Positions 20,563-31,924 of a stretch of DNA of 64,000 nt are shown piece after piece. This DNA is from Brachycybe producta (Eukaryota > Arthropoda > Diplopoda > Playtdesmida > Andrognathidae). The stretch is from the NCBI GenBank assembly GCA_036925085.1, contig JAUPFP010000039.1, forward strand, positions 372,001 through 436,000, written 5' to 3'. A program made the position numbers and the translations under genes. The notes beneath the pieces are model-generated. The model did not search any database. It was given only the letters and a program-made list of their open reading frames with translations, and was not told the origin of the DNA. Each line of letters starts with the position of its first letter. Position 1 is the first letter of the stretch.

Positions 20563-22504
20563 TCATCTTCTTTTACCAACACTCAAAGGAATTGCAGCTG
20601 AACCTCCTCCTCCTCCTCCTTGTACTGGAGGTGGAAAGAAATGGACCTCCTGATAAAAAGTGACCGGATGATCTCCATAGAAACTCCCGGTAACTGCACA
20701 TGCATAAATGCCCAAATCTTTGGCAATCACATCACGAATATACAATGTGGTTGTGTGTCCATAGGTGCGTTCGAACACACGATACACATCCAGATAATGA
20801 TAAAGGTTATCACTCATCTTGTTCCACACAAAATTCTAATTTGATATACATATATAAATGAAAAAGAGAAAAAAAAAAAAGGAACTGGGATCAAAAAGAT
20901 TTATTTGACACTTCCATTAAGACTTTTATTCAAAGACAATTCCCATAGCATGTTTACTTTTAATTACTTTTCTCTTAGAAGTATTTTTCAATAAAAGAAG
21001 AAAACTTTTTTGTGTGTGTGTGTGGATTGGTCTTTTGAATTGAAAAAAAAAAAGATTCTGAAAACAAAAGAATTTTCTTTTGTCAATTAACGTTTAATAC
21101 ATTATTCACGACAACGTGGCCGTCTTTAAACAAACTTTTACCACTACAAAAAAATTTCCGGAAAAAAAAGAGAGAATAAAGTTTGTTATCCGCATTTATA
21201 ACAAAAGGTAAACCCAAAACACACTGTGTTCAGAAAAATTATTTTGAAAGTTAATTACAATTATAATTACCAGATTTTAAAAAGAAATTAATTACTACTC
21301 ATTTATCTCAAAGTAATGTAATTATTAGAACTCGGATTTTTATGCAATATCGAGCAAATGTTTCTCAATTTGTGGCCCAAGGGCCAATTATGAAGTATGA
21401 ATCCCCTTAACAACAACCAACAATTAGGAGGTTTTTAACCAGACATCTAGCCTCTTAACCAGCCTTTTTTTGATTAGAAAAAGCATAGTTGCATTTGCTC
21501 TAATGATGATGATGATGATGATTACTTCACAATTGGCACTTGGGCCACGAATTGAGAAACATTTGCATATTACAAAAAATCCGGGCCAATAATTATTTAT
21601 TACCTTTAAAAATAAATCTTTCTTAATCATTTCACATGCAATGCATTTTTGAAGTTGCATTGTCATAACTCATAAGTAATTTATGAAGCTACAGTAATTT
21701 TTTTATTATTTAAGTTTAGAATATCACAAGAAATAGGAAGACATTTGCCCAAATAAACGAGTCTTTTTGTTCACCATTGTCGTTAAAAAGTAATGTGGTT
21801 AATTACTAATTACTGGAAATAGCAATCTAAATACAGTAATTCATTAATTTTGGCATATTACTTCCCACGACAATACAAAACACTCAAAGAGGCCTTTTTT
21901 ATACAAGAATTTCAGTTTAGGAAGAATATATAATGTGTGGGGGTGTAAGGTGCCCCCCATGTGTCTGAGAAAAACTTACCGACAAAACTTGCAAGTTATA
22001 CGGGAAATGACAACGCAGTTCTGCTTGATGGCCATCATAATAAAAGGTTCCATAGCCTAACTTAACACGCGTGTAAACGGGGTGAATGTACTTGACTGGT
22101 GAAGGATAAGGTAAAAGAGAAGATGTTGCAGGTTGTTGTTGCAACAACGGTGGAAGCTGAAGAACTTCTAGCGGTAGATGATGATGGGCACCACCGTAAA
22201 AAGATTTTTGAGCAGATGATGACGATGCTAATGATGATGATGATGGTTTAAGTGGAGATACCTGATATTTTGCATTGGACACCGACGATTCAGAATCTAC
22301 CGATGACACCTCAACTGGTGACACCGCCGCCACCGCACTCTCATTAAACAATGTCCCAGCAGAAACGTCCAATGATACATTGGCCGCCAATGTCGTCATC
22401 GAATTCACAAGAATTAATTGATGAAAAATTATTAAAAACGTTACCAAAAATACAAATTGGATTTTGAATAATAAATTCCGTGTAAATAATGTGGACGACG
22501 ACAT
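20563..22504 (-). CDS. Single Ig-domain secreted or surface protein (two exons seen)
   Basis: Exons are 22504..21980 and 20835..20563 on the minus strand. The first ATG of the open frame is at 22504; the frame also extends upstream without an ATG. Residues about 12-35 are a strongly hydrophobic signal sequence (FVFLVTFLIIFHQLIL). A Ser/Ala-rich, likely disordered stretch with LLQQQPATSS follows. Donor GTAAGT and acceptor TTAG give a phase-0 join inside an Ig domain: Cys165, Trp179 (C-x13-W, the normal spacing) and DLGIYAC with Cys221. The exact Ig spacing after joining is strong support for the splice. A Pro/Gly linker (six Gly) follows. The frame then ends as SVGKRR-stop at 20563, with TTTATT (AATAAA on this strand) at 20352. 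Alternatively a donor (G|GTAAAA, 20577/20576, phase 1, typical after Ig modules) leads to an unseen exon. No orthologue recognised. Confidence 0.7.
21327..21589. mobile_element. CTCGGATTTTTATGCA-family MITE in the Ig gene intron
   Basis: It lies in the intron between the two Ig-gene exons. The left arm is CTCGGATTTTTATGCAATAT, and the right arm ends AAAAATCCGGGCC. An 8-bp direct repeat, TAATTATT, flanks it (21319..21326 and 21590..21597). It contains a GAT microsatellite. Confidence 0.75.
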
Positions 22505-22529
22505 AAGGATAGATGAAACCACATCCAAA

Positions 22530-22750
22530 TTAAATACTAGAAACCTCCTCTCAACTTTTCTTTGAACACCACGAAGAATTTTGGGAAAAAAAAAACTTTT
22601 AAAACGTTATTTCTTTTCACAAGAATGTCCACACACATACAAACAATATTAAATACTAGAAACCTCCTCTCAACTTTTCTTTCTTGAAACACCACACAAA
22701 AAGTTTTCAAAACTTTTAAAACGTTACTTTTTTTAACAAGAAAGTCCACA
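22530..22750. repeat. Tandem duplication just upstream of the Ig gene start
   Basis: ATTAAATACTAGAAACCTCC followed by TCTCAACTTTTCTTT, AACACCAC and ACTTTTAAAACGTTA occurs twice (about 22530-22645 and 22649-22750). It lies directly upstream of the minus-strand ATG, in the likely 5' leader. Confidence 0.75.
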
Positions 22751-23039
22751 CATATACAGACAATGTCTTTTGAAATTAAAAGACGTTTTGTGTCTTCTGT
22801 TCACTCAAATAAGAAAACTTTTTCCCTCACATCTTATAGGTGTTTAGTAAAGAATAGAACAATGAAGCGAAACTTTATAATAATCACATACACACACACA
22901 CAGCTTAATGTGACACAACCACAAAAGTTAAATTATACCGAAAATACATTGTTATGTGAGTGTCACTACCACAATTGAAGAATTAAATAAAACTACCAAA
23001 ATTTACAACAACAAAAAATTATAATAAATATCAGTTGAG

Positions 23040-23260
23040 AGTGTATATGTTAGTAACCAAAGTGGGTGTCAGCCGTTAGATGGACACGTTAATATTGTCT
23101 ATTGCATTATCCTCGACATGTTTACTACGTACGATTGAGAGGAACCATTAATTAGCGTAAAGGGATGTCGTTACGCGCGCGACTTTGAATGCCCATTATG
23201 TCCATCAGCCGAGCGAAAGAGAAAGAGAGAAAAATTCATCCAGTACAAGAGACTGGAATA
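23040..23260 (-). promoter_or_regulatory. Possible promoter/leader of the Ig gene
   Basis: A higher-complexity, partly CpG-bearing stretch (TTACGCGCGCGACTTTGAAT, ATTAATTAGCGTAAAG, GAAAGAGAAAGAGAG) lies 0.5-0.8 kb upstream of the minus-strand ATG. It resembles in composition the 44.8-kb CT-rich region. No TATA box is assigned. Confidence 0.3.
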
Positions 23261-24112
23261 GGAACTCCACCCCCTCAACAAAAAATTACAAACTTTACTA
23301 TATTGCTAACTTGTTAGCCATTCTTTTATATACAGTAATTTAGCTATGAAAAAATAGCAATAAAAATGTAATTCTAAACTTTTTTTTATCGACTTTACGA
23401 GTAAATTTTATTAATTTATGTCAATATTTCATAGAAATTTCTTTATTGAAAAATGTGTTAATTTTGTCTTCATCATTTTTTTTTAATTATTAGTTAAAAT
23501 TTACACGAAATAATCTCATTTTTGTATCAACTGGAAATGCATGCCGAGAACAATAAAAATTCTAAAAACTACCAAACTAAATATCAGTTTAGTCGTTTTT
23601 AGGATCTTTTGAATGGGTTTTCAGTTTATACAAAAATTTGTAATTATTGGTAATAATAATTAAAATAAAATTTGTTAAGACAAAAAAATGATAATTTTTT
23701 TACATAAAGATGTTTTAAAATAAATGTATTTTTTTATTTCAATAAAGATTTCAATGAAATAGTGACAAAAATTAATGAAGTTTCGTTGTAACGTGGTTGC
23801 CATTTAGTTTTTAGGAAAAACATTGAAAAATTAAAAAAAAAAATCTATGTTTGTGTGGTAGAAATAGAACCAGCACTATCATTTTTACCTAATCTAGTAT
23901 CTTTGAGTTTATACATGGATAGTATATGTACAATATAATGTATAATGTAGATAAAGGAACTAATTGGTCAATAGCATTAAAAAAAACAGCAATCATGTTT
24001 GTGGAACGAAACAATAACATAGCCTAATTTCTTTTTCTACTCCAGAAAACATTTAAATAAAACTTTTGAATTAGTTGCAACTGTCTCTTACTGGTGCCAC
24101 AGCCTATAACAT

Positions 24113-24190
24113 TTGCATGTCCGTTACCATTTCTGCAAGTCCGTTACCATTTCTGCAAGTCCGTTACCATTTCTGCAAGTCCATTAGCAT
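24113..24190. repeat. 20-bp tandem repeat, about 3.5 copies
   Basis: Unit GCAAGTCCGTTACCATTTCT, with diverged edges (GCATGTCC at the left, CCATTAGCAT at the right). Confidence 0.9.
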
Positions 24191-25372
24191 TAAAGTTTTT
24201 AGATTATCATTTGAAAGATAACCGTTTTAGTGTCTAACACACCGGGCATTTACCATTAAATTAAAATAACTACCAAAAAAATAAAGCCCTAATTTTAACT
24301 ACTTAATAAAAAATGAAGACATTTCTAATTTGTAATTATATAGTTTTAATCTTGGTTTGCTATTTCAAATATGAACTTCTCAAAATTCAACTACAGTATT
24401 TACTAGTTATAAAATCTCATCTTAACTGCCAATGATACTAATCTAACAAATTTTAACTGATGTTTTTAAGTAATTACAATTACCACTATGTAAGAATTAC
24501 AACCTAAAGGTAAACATGTGAATCAGTTCCTTTCTAAACTATTGGTTTGGTTTATTCCTTAAAATAAGTTCAGTATTAATTTGGTTCATAATTAAAATTA
24601 TGTGGTCATTAACTCTGAAATTAATTGATCAATTTTTTTATACAGTTAAAAAAAGTTACCATGACACTTTCATCAAGTTGACAACAAAGTCTAAGAAAAC
24701 AATTGTTTTAGTGTTTTTGAAAATGAAATTGAACACGTATCCATTCGCATGAAGTCCTTCAAGATCATTTATATGTTGTTAAAGTGTTCAGAAAATTCCG
24801 TTAGTAAAAGAAATACAATGCCCGGAAGTGACGATACAGTATGCAAATTATTTGCACTGAAATAATAATAATGAGGTCGGACATACGGTTCGTGGACTAT
24901 TGTTTTATTTTGGCTAAATGTAAACAAAAGGTGAAAAACTAGAGAGAGTGAATGAATCATCAGAAACACCTCTGGACAATAATTTATTTACTCAACAGAA
25001 AATTAGGGAAATTGTGAAATTCAACTCAAATTAACGCAATTTTTTTTTAGTATTTGTCACACATTTGACAATTATTCTAATTTAAATAATTGTCAAATGT
25101 GATAAAAGTTATAAAAAAAAAATTCCAACTTGAATTTGACAACAGAAATTTTTACTATTTTTATTTGTTTGGTAAGAGCCCTGTTGCCACTTGACAAAAA
25201 TTTCGATGAATTATGTTTAAAACTAGAAAAAGCACATCAAAATGTAGGTTTCAAAGTAAAATTGATTAAAATCAACTTTTAAACATTTACTAGTTTTCAA
25301 CTTTTGATGGTCATTATGGTTGTAAATGTTGTTATTCTATTCGGTTTTCATATTTAGATTTAACTATAGCTT

Positions 25373-25747
25373 GTGACAAACCTGTTTTTTACGGAGACTC
25401 GCCTCTCCAGAAGACGTAAGTTTCCACAAAAAATCGGGTTGTCACAATCTTCTTTCTTTTCACATATCCAGGGAACGAGTGAGGCCAGTCCCTCAGATTG
25501 CGCCTATGTAATCAGTACTAATCATAGCTTCTTACCACAGACGCTGAAAGGCCGGAATATTCCATGGACCCACCAGGAATGCAGCACACCGGAGAGCCAG
25601 CCACCCACCGGGAAATTCAAGTGGTCCAACACCCAAACTCTACAGCAACATGTGTGCTGCAAAGCTCGTTCTCCTCAAGAAGTAGAAGAGTCGGGCATTT
25701 TTCCTGATGGGCCACTTAATTTGAGGGCAGGTTTTTCTACTAGAAGG
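25373..25747 (+). other. GC-richer island with splice-like signals; possible exon(s)
   Basis: About 350 bp near 50% GC stand out in roughly 30% GC DNA. On the plus strand an open segment ends at a GTAAGT donor (25415/25416), and a good acceptor (CTTCTTACCACAG) precedes 25541. The phase-1 join reads RLSRR-HAERPEYSMDPPG and continues to a TGA at 25705, ending RRVGHFS. A second plus frame stays open unspliced from 25373 to 25759. On the minus strand CTGTG|GTAAGA forms a donor near 25537. The island could therefore instead be an untranslated first exon of the minus-strand Ig gene about 3 kb away. I recognise no protein family, and coding status is unproved. Confidence 0.28.
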
Positions 25748-25759
25748 GTAATTTTATGA

Positions 25760-27185
25760 TAAAACTGGATAAAACATGAGAAAGCGGATGCTTTTTTTAA
25801 AGTGCAAAAAAACACAAGAAATTGTTACCTTTTTATTACAGGTAAAAATGAAAATACTGTGACATGCTAGGCATTTTTGGAGTTGCTGACTCCTTAGGGT
25901 CGGGTAACTAATTTTTCTGGGCCGTTTTATTCACAATTGATGCATCCAATTAGCACATTGCTGCAGAAATCTTCACGACAACTACTTTTGTTTTTGTTTA
26001 ACTAAAGTTTTGTGTAAAATTAAAGCAGTTGTGACAAATTTAGGAAGGTGCAAAACCCCTAATATCACTCACCTAAAGGATATTTTTGGGGTGCCATATT
26101 TAACCAAAAATCTCAATACACCTACATAAGCATACCACCGTGTAGTAATTAATTTTCACGAGAATTAGTTATTCATAAGTTGAGCCCATACATTATTCAT
26201 ACCTATTATAATTAATTAATACAAGAATGGATGAACAATATTTTAGAAAAGAATGTTTTTTTTGTTGTTGTTTCTCTTTACATTTTACAAATATCAACTT
26301 GTTCGTGTAATAAAAAAATACTCTATAACAACCATGACAACAACAAAAATAGCTACTTCTAAAATAATAATAAAAGCAAAAAGATTGTTTATAATTCATC
26401 TTTGACCCACTTTATGTTGTTGTTAAAAAATCATCTTTCTGTTGAGTAATTATTTGGTTGTTTTATCTCGATTAGAAAACAATAAAAATATCTTCATATT
26501 TTGATCACTTTCTATATATAATTATTTTTTTAGTTGTACACATTTACACCTATAACACAATTACATTTAGGTTTAATTTTTGTTCAACAAATAACTAGGG
26601 CAAACTAATTCATTTGAAACATCTTTTAAATATTTTATATGCTTGTTGATGGGTTCTTAAAATTTATTACAAATGTTACAAAATGGACCTTTTAGGTCAG
26701 TGTACTGCAAAAAAAAAAATGCATTTAAAATGCTCAATTTTAGAAATAATTCATATATTTTTTTACGGTTTTAACGTGGAACTAATTTATAGTTTTAGAA
26801 AATATCTCTCTATGATAATAATGTCAATTTCAAACAAATAATAATATCATTTGGCCAATTAGGTTGGAAAATTATGAGCAGATCACTGTTCAAATGAGAC
26901 TAATAAAATGTTTTGTCTCTTCTTTTTTTTTTCTTTCTATTATATATTGGGTTCAGTGACTGAAATAAATCCAAGCTAATGTAACTAAATGTTTTCAGAT
27001 TTCATGATTAAAGCTGATTAGTTTTCCACATTCAATCAATATACATATTTCTATATACAGTATATAAGCATTGTAGTTTAGAATTTTCTGTAAAATAGTC
27101 AAAACAAAACTTTGAATAAATTAAAAACCAAATTTTTAGGTCTTACAGGTATAATATAAATGGACATAAAATATTCCACAACAAT
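25760..27185. other. No gene seen
   Basis: AT-rich, with short low-complexity frames only. The minus frame at 26193-26399 is Phe/Tyr-rich by base composition. Confidence 0.5.
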
Positions 27186-28039
27186 GCAACTTTATGCAAA
27201 TTTCTAAAGATTCGGCAACTTTATGCAAATTTCTAAAGATTCGGCAACTTTATGCAAATTTCTAAAGATTCGGCAACTTTATGCAAATTTCTAAAGATTC
27301 GGCAACTTTATGCAAATTTCTAAAGATTCGGCAACTTTATGCAAATTTCTAAAGATTCGGCAACTTTATGCAAATTTCTAAAGATTCGGCAACTTTATGC
27401 AAATTTCTAAAGATTCGGCAACTTTATGCAAATTTCTAAAGATTCGGCAACTTTATGCAAATTTCTAAAGATTCGGCAACTTTATGCAAATTTCTAAAGA
27501 TTACGCAACTTTATGCAAATTTCTAAAGATTACGCAACTTTATGCAAATTTCTAAAGATTACGCAACTTTATGCAAATTTCTAAAGATTACGCAACTTTA
27601 TGCAAATTTCTAAAGATTAGGCAACTTTATGCAAATTTCTAAAGATTAGGCAACTTTATGCAAATTTCTAAAGATTAGGCAACTTTATGCAAATTTCTAA
27701 AGATTAGGCAACTTTATGCAAATTTCTAAAGATTAGGCAACTTTATGCAAATTTCTAAAGATTAGGCAACTTTATGCAAATTTCTAAAGATTAGGCAACT
27801 TTATGCAAATTTCTAAAGATTAGGCAACTTTATGCAAATTTCTAAAGATTACGCAACTTTATGCAAATTTCTAAAGATTACGCAACTTTATGCAAATTTC
27901 TAAAGATTACGCAACTTTATGCAAATTTCTAAAGATTACGCAACTTTATGCAAATTTCTAAAGATTAGGCAACTTTATGCAAATTTCTAAAGATTAGGCA
28001 ACTTTATGCAAATTTCTAAAGATTAGGCAACTTTATGCA
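27186..28039. repeat. 29-bp satellite with an octamer site in each unit
   Basis: Twenty-nine units of GCAACTTTATGCAAATTTCT plus AAAGATTCG, AAAGATTAC or AAAGATTAG, and a final partial unit. Every full unit contains ATGCAAAT, the octamer bound by POU-domain factors. Units are nearly identical except for the two variable bases, which occur in blocks (10 TTCGG, 4 TTACG, 8 TTAGG, 4 TTACG, 3 TTAGG). Confidence 0.97.
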
Positions 28040-28737
28040 GTTTATGCATTCTTATTTTGGATTAAACTGAGTATTATTGCACAAATGGCACTAATTTGTT
28101 CATTTTATGCAAACTGTTAGTCTAAGTACAGGACTAAGTAACTCTAAACTAAATTGCAAACTCTTCATTACAAGGCTAGGTAACTAATTAATAGTAATTA
28201 TTAATTGTTTTGAATTGTTCTTATGTTTTTTTTTTCGATTCAAACAAATTTTGCCGCCATTATTGATCAAACAACAAACTCAGTGCCACAAAAACCAAAA
28301 AATGGCTAATTTACACATGTCAGAAAAGCAACATTATTATTGATGAATGCGATTTGTTAGTCAAAAGCTTTTTTTGCTGTAATGTTATTATTTCCTCTTT
28401 ATATAGTTCCGAATATGGAAATAAAAAAATAACTTAGCTTGTAATATAAAATTATTAATAAATTGCACATCTTCGAAGTTTATGAGACATAGAAAAAAAA
28501 ACATAAGAATAATCAATAGTAAAAGCAATGAGAATTTATGAGTTATTCAGAAATTTAGGTGTCAAAATTCTTCTCTTGAAACACGTTTGGCTAGTAATTT
28601 TTTTTATAATTTTGGACAATGATGATGATGATGGCTTTGAGTAAAATAAATGTGACCAATATGTCTCTCTGCTGGACATCAGAAAAACAACAACAACAAA
28701 AATGATATCAAAGTAATTGCATTATACATGTATTCCG

Positions 28738-28738
<1 letters not shown>

Positions 28739-28814
<76 letters not shown>
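28739..28814. repeat. AAT microsatellite
   Basis: About 25 uninterrupted AAT units. The minus-strand poly-Tyr frame across it is an artefact of the repeat. Confidence 0.97.
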
Positions 28815-28817
<3 letters not shown>

Positions 28818-31186
28818 TAAACAAGAACTCCATATATTTTAAAGTAGGCGTTTTTGTTCATTAAGGTTGAGTTCATTTGTAGTTCATCAAATGCCACTCA
28901 AATTAGCCATATTTTTTGTAGAAAATAAAAATAACAATAGGATATTTATGCAATTTCCTTAATTTACCTAAAAAAATGAAATTCTGCAATTTACCATGAT
29001 GTTGGGAGAGAAAATGTTTTAGGTGATAGTCACGGAATAGCCTAATTATTTGTTTTAAAAAATTGCATAGAGGTTGTGTATGAGAGAAGAAGAAGGGGTT
29101 AAAAATGAGGACATACTTTTTGTTTTGTTTTGGTTTTAGTCAAAAAAATGCACTCATATAAAATTTATTATATTAAAATCTAAGAAGTAATTACTAATTA
29201 GAAAGCATCGGAAAGTAAACTTTTTTTTTATCAAAGTATATTGACTGCAAAGTTAAAATATAACAGACCATTTTAAAGTACAATGTATGTGCAATATGCA
29301 TGCATGAATTTCAAAGAAAAATATTTCATTCAGATCCTCTCTTTTCTTATTATCTTATTTAAAAATCACAATTCCGGGTTCAGTGTTCTTCTCTTAGACA
29401 CATGCAACTGATTATTCTGTGTGCAACACACCCTACAATGGTTAATTTCAAAGATGCAATTTTTATAAGTACGTTTACACAGTTTACGCAGTGATCACAC
29501 TGGCTATTTTTTACAGCAAAATTGACTGAAATATTATTGCTTGGGTAGGCTTGCAATATCATGTGCAAAGTCTCTTACAATGGCTGCAAGCCATTTTTTA
29601 AACTGGATTTTACAGTTTTAATTTTATTGTACGTGAATTTTAGATGAGTTGTTTTGAATAAAAATGAGTGAATTTAATAAAAATGAAAAGTGGTTTAAAA
29701 ACTAGAAGAGGACAGCCTAGACAGGAATCACTTAAAAAACATAAAAGGACACATTTTCATTTTTTTGTAGTTTTCAGTTGGAAACTGTCATAAAATGTTT
29801 ATTTTTAAAGCCTATACACTAGTATATTAATATGATTCAGTCACTCTTCTAGTTTCTAAAATTCATAGAATATTTTTCGTAATGTTTTTCCTGAAAAACG
29901 TTTGCTTGAAAAATATAAGTTTTCTCAAAACCTAGGGTGGGAGGAAAAGATATCCTATAAAACACAATAACCACTGCAGTGGCACCATCTGGAAGGCCAA
30001 AAACAAAATAAATATCTATTCACCCATTTTAAAATCACCTTAAACAGTTTAAATTAACAATAAATTGAAAATTACTATATATTTGTCTTTGTTAATTGAT
30101 ATTCAAGTAATTTTCATTTGTAGGCAAAATAATATAAAGAATAATAATTCTTGTGTTGAAAATTGCCATTTTTTGTACTTTATTTTTGGAGGAAAAAAGA
30201 ACCACTATTGAAATATTTTTTTCTTCTCTTTTTTTTTGTCATGAATTCATTACAATTTCAAGTTACAAAAAAAAACACCGAGAAAGACGATATCAAAATG
30301 CAGGTGTCACCATTGCTAAAAAAAAGTACACTATGAATTCTTTCACTCACTTTATATATATTTTATCACTAGAAAAAAAAACAGAAAAAGCTCGGAGAAT
30401 GCAATTTATAATTTTCTATTTGGACCGCCAACACCCGCTCAATTTCCCACGACTTCAAACAAAAAATGATATGCATTACATTTGTACACATATCAAAAGT
30501 ATAAATTCTATAGATATGTGTCTTCGCACACATATACTTTTTTCTTCTTTTTCTTTTATATCACACATTCACGAAAATGGACAAAAATATGAAAAAAAGA
30601 AAGAGAAAAAAAAACTTAAAACATCCAAGTCTATGAAGAATAGCAAAAAAATTATATAGGCCTACTCATGAAGGTAACACAGAATAAATATAGAATAGCT
30701 TAGATATAAATTTTTAATCAGAAACTTGCCTTGAAATGCAGTATAAAAGTCTATATACAGTTGTAGGTCTAGTCTCTAACATTGAGAAGTAGGCATGCAT
30801 ATTTATATATAAAATGTAACAACCATTCCGACTGGATGAATGCCCATTCAAGTTTGAATATAAGTCCCTTTAATATAATATATATATATAAAAAAAACTG
30901 AAATTGACGAGATGAACAGCACCATAATGGTACCACCACTGCCACCTAATAATTTTCTTTCAAGGATTTTGATGCATCATAAAATTGACAATTTTTTTAG
31001 TTTCAAAAAAAGTTGTAGGTCATATTGCAAACCTTTTTTCGGCATGTTTTTATTTTTTTTAAATCTTGGTGTTCACTTTCACAGGCTTTTTATAAAGAAA
31101 CAAAAGCTGTAATTTTTGCATCAATATTTTGAATTAAATCAAGATTCATTGCACGAAATGAAACAATATGAAACATATTTGCGAAA
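28815..31186. other. Non-coding, old repeats
   Basis: At 29840-30090 a diverged inverted copy of sequence seen in the paralog introns (CTGCAGTGGCACCATCTGGA; compare ACTACAGTGGCT near 11522 and 16319) and of the AGAAACTAGAAG fold-back family. The Lys-rich frame at 30153-30659 follows A-rich composition and is not credible. Confidence 0.5.
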
Positions 31187-31475
31187 ATTTCTGTAGCTTT
31201 AAAGCTACTCGTTATTGTTGATTTCTTTAGTGCAACACAGTTTAAAGCAACAAAGTTATTATCAATTGCATGTTTGCATCAAAATCTAATCCCTAGCCTG
31301 CGTCATAAAGTGATATGTAGCTGCAACATCATAATCAGTTGACTTGCCTTTTAATTTTTCAAGAGATCTCATTGGTTTGTTACTATTTTCAAAGCTATGA
31401 CTTGCATCAAATGGAAGCTTCAAAAAGCAAGCAGCACCAGTTTGCTTTTTAAAGATGCATTAAAATGTAAATAAT
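31187..31475. repeat. Diverged copy related to the 42485-42949 MITE
   Basis: Shares AGCTTTAAAGCTACT, CATAAAGTGATA, CTTGCCTTTTAATTTTT and AGCTTCAAAAAGCAAGCA with 42485..42949 in the same order. Termini not identified. Confidence 0.55.
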
Positions 31476-31555
31476 ATAAAAAACAACAAAAAAAGCCAAC
31501 CAAAGCTTAGCTTTAAAGCTACAGAAAGTTAATATGCAGTCAAGTCTTTACACAA

Positions 31556-31924
31556 TGGGCGCATTCGGAAACTAAAGACTTTCTATGTGATGTAAAGAAT
31601 CCTGAAGGTGATTTCTCCATCTCCTAGAAAATTCTTTAAAAGAAAAGAATTTCCGGATGTGCTTTATTTTACTATTTTCTTCTTAAATATGAGGCCACAA
31701 AAAGACTCATATGAGAAGGCAATAATAGTGCAAACATGACGTCTACATATACACTGAAGGTCACCATATTCAATTTAATTTCTTAGATGCTAGTTTTCTT
31801 GAGAAAGGTAGGCGGAACTAGTATGATTCCCGAGCTAATTTTCTTTACACATGTTTTCAGATTCTGTATTTTTTTTTTGTTTTCTTTAGAGAGAATGTTT
31901 TTATTTGGTTTCCAAATGCACCCA
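31556..31924. mobile_element. MITE with TGGGCGCATTCGGAAAC termini
   Basis: Left TGGGCGCATTCGGAAAC, right GTTTCCAAATGCACCCA. Same terminal motif as the 19347 element. No coding frame inside. Confidence 0.65.

Noticed and set aside
27500..28039. TTAGG words as arthropod telomere repeat
   Set aside because: TTAGG occurs only once per 29-bp unit as a variant of TTCGG/TTACG; this is not a telomere array.
27186..28039. CRISPR-like array
   Set aside because: Units are head-to-tail with no unique spacers, in a eukaryotic context; it is a satellite.
28679..28897. Minus frame with a poly-Tyr run
   Set aside because: Translation of the AAT microsatellite.
30153..30659. 168-codon plus Lys-rich frame
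   Set aside because: Composition follows A-rich DNA; no ATG at its proposed start region with support, no domain.
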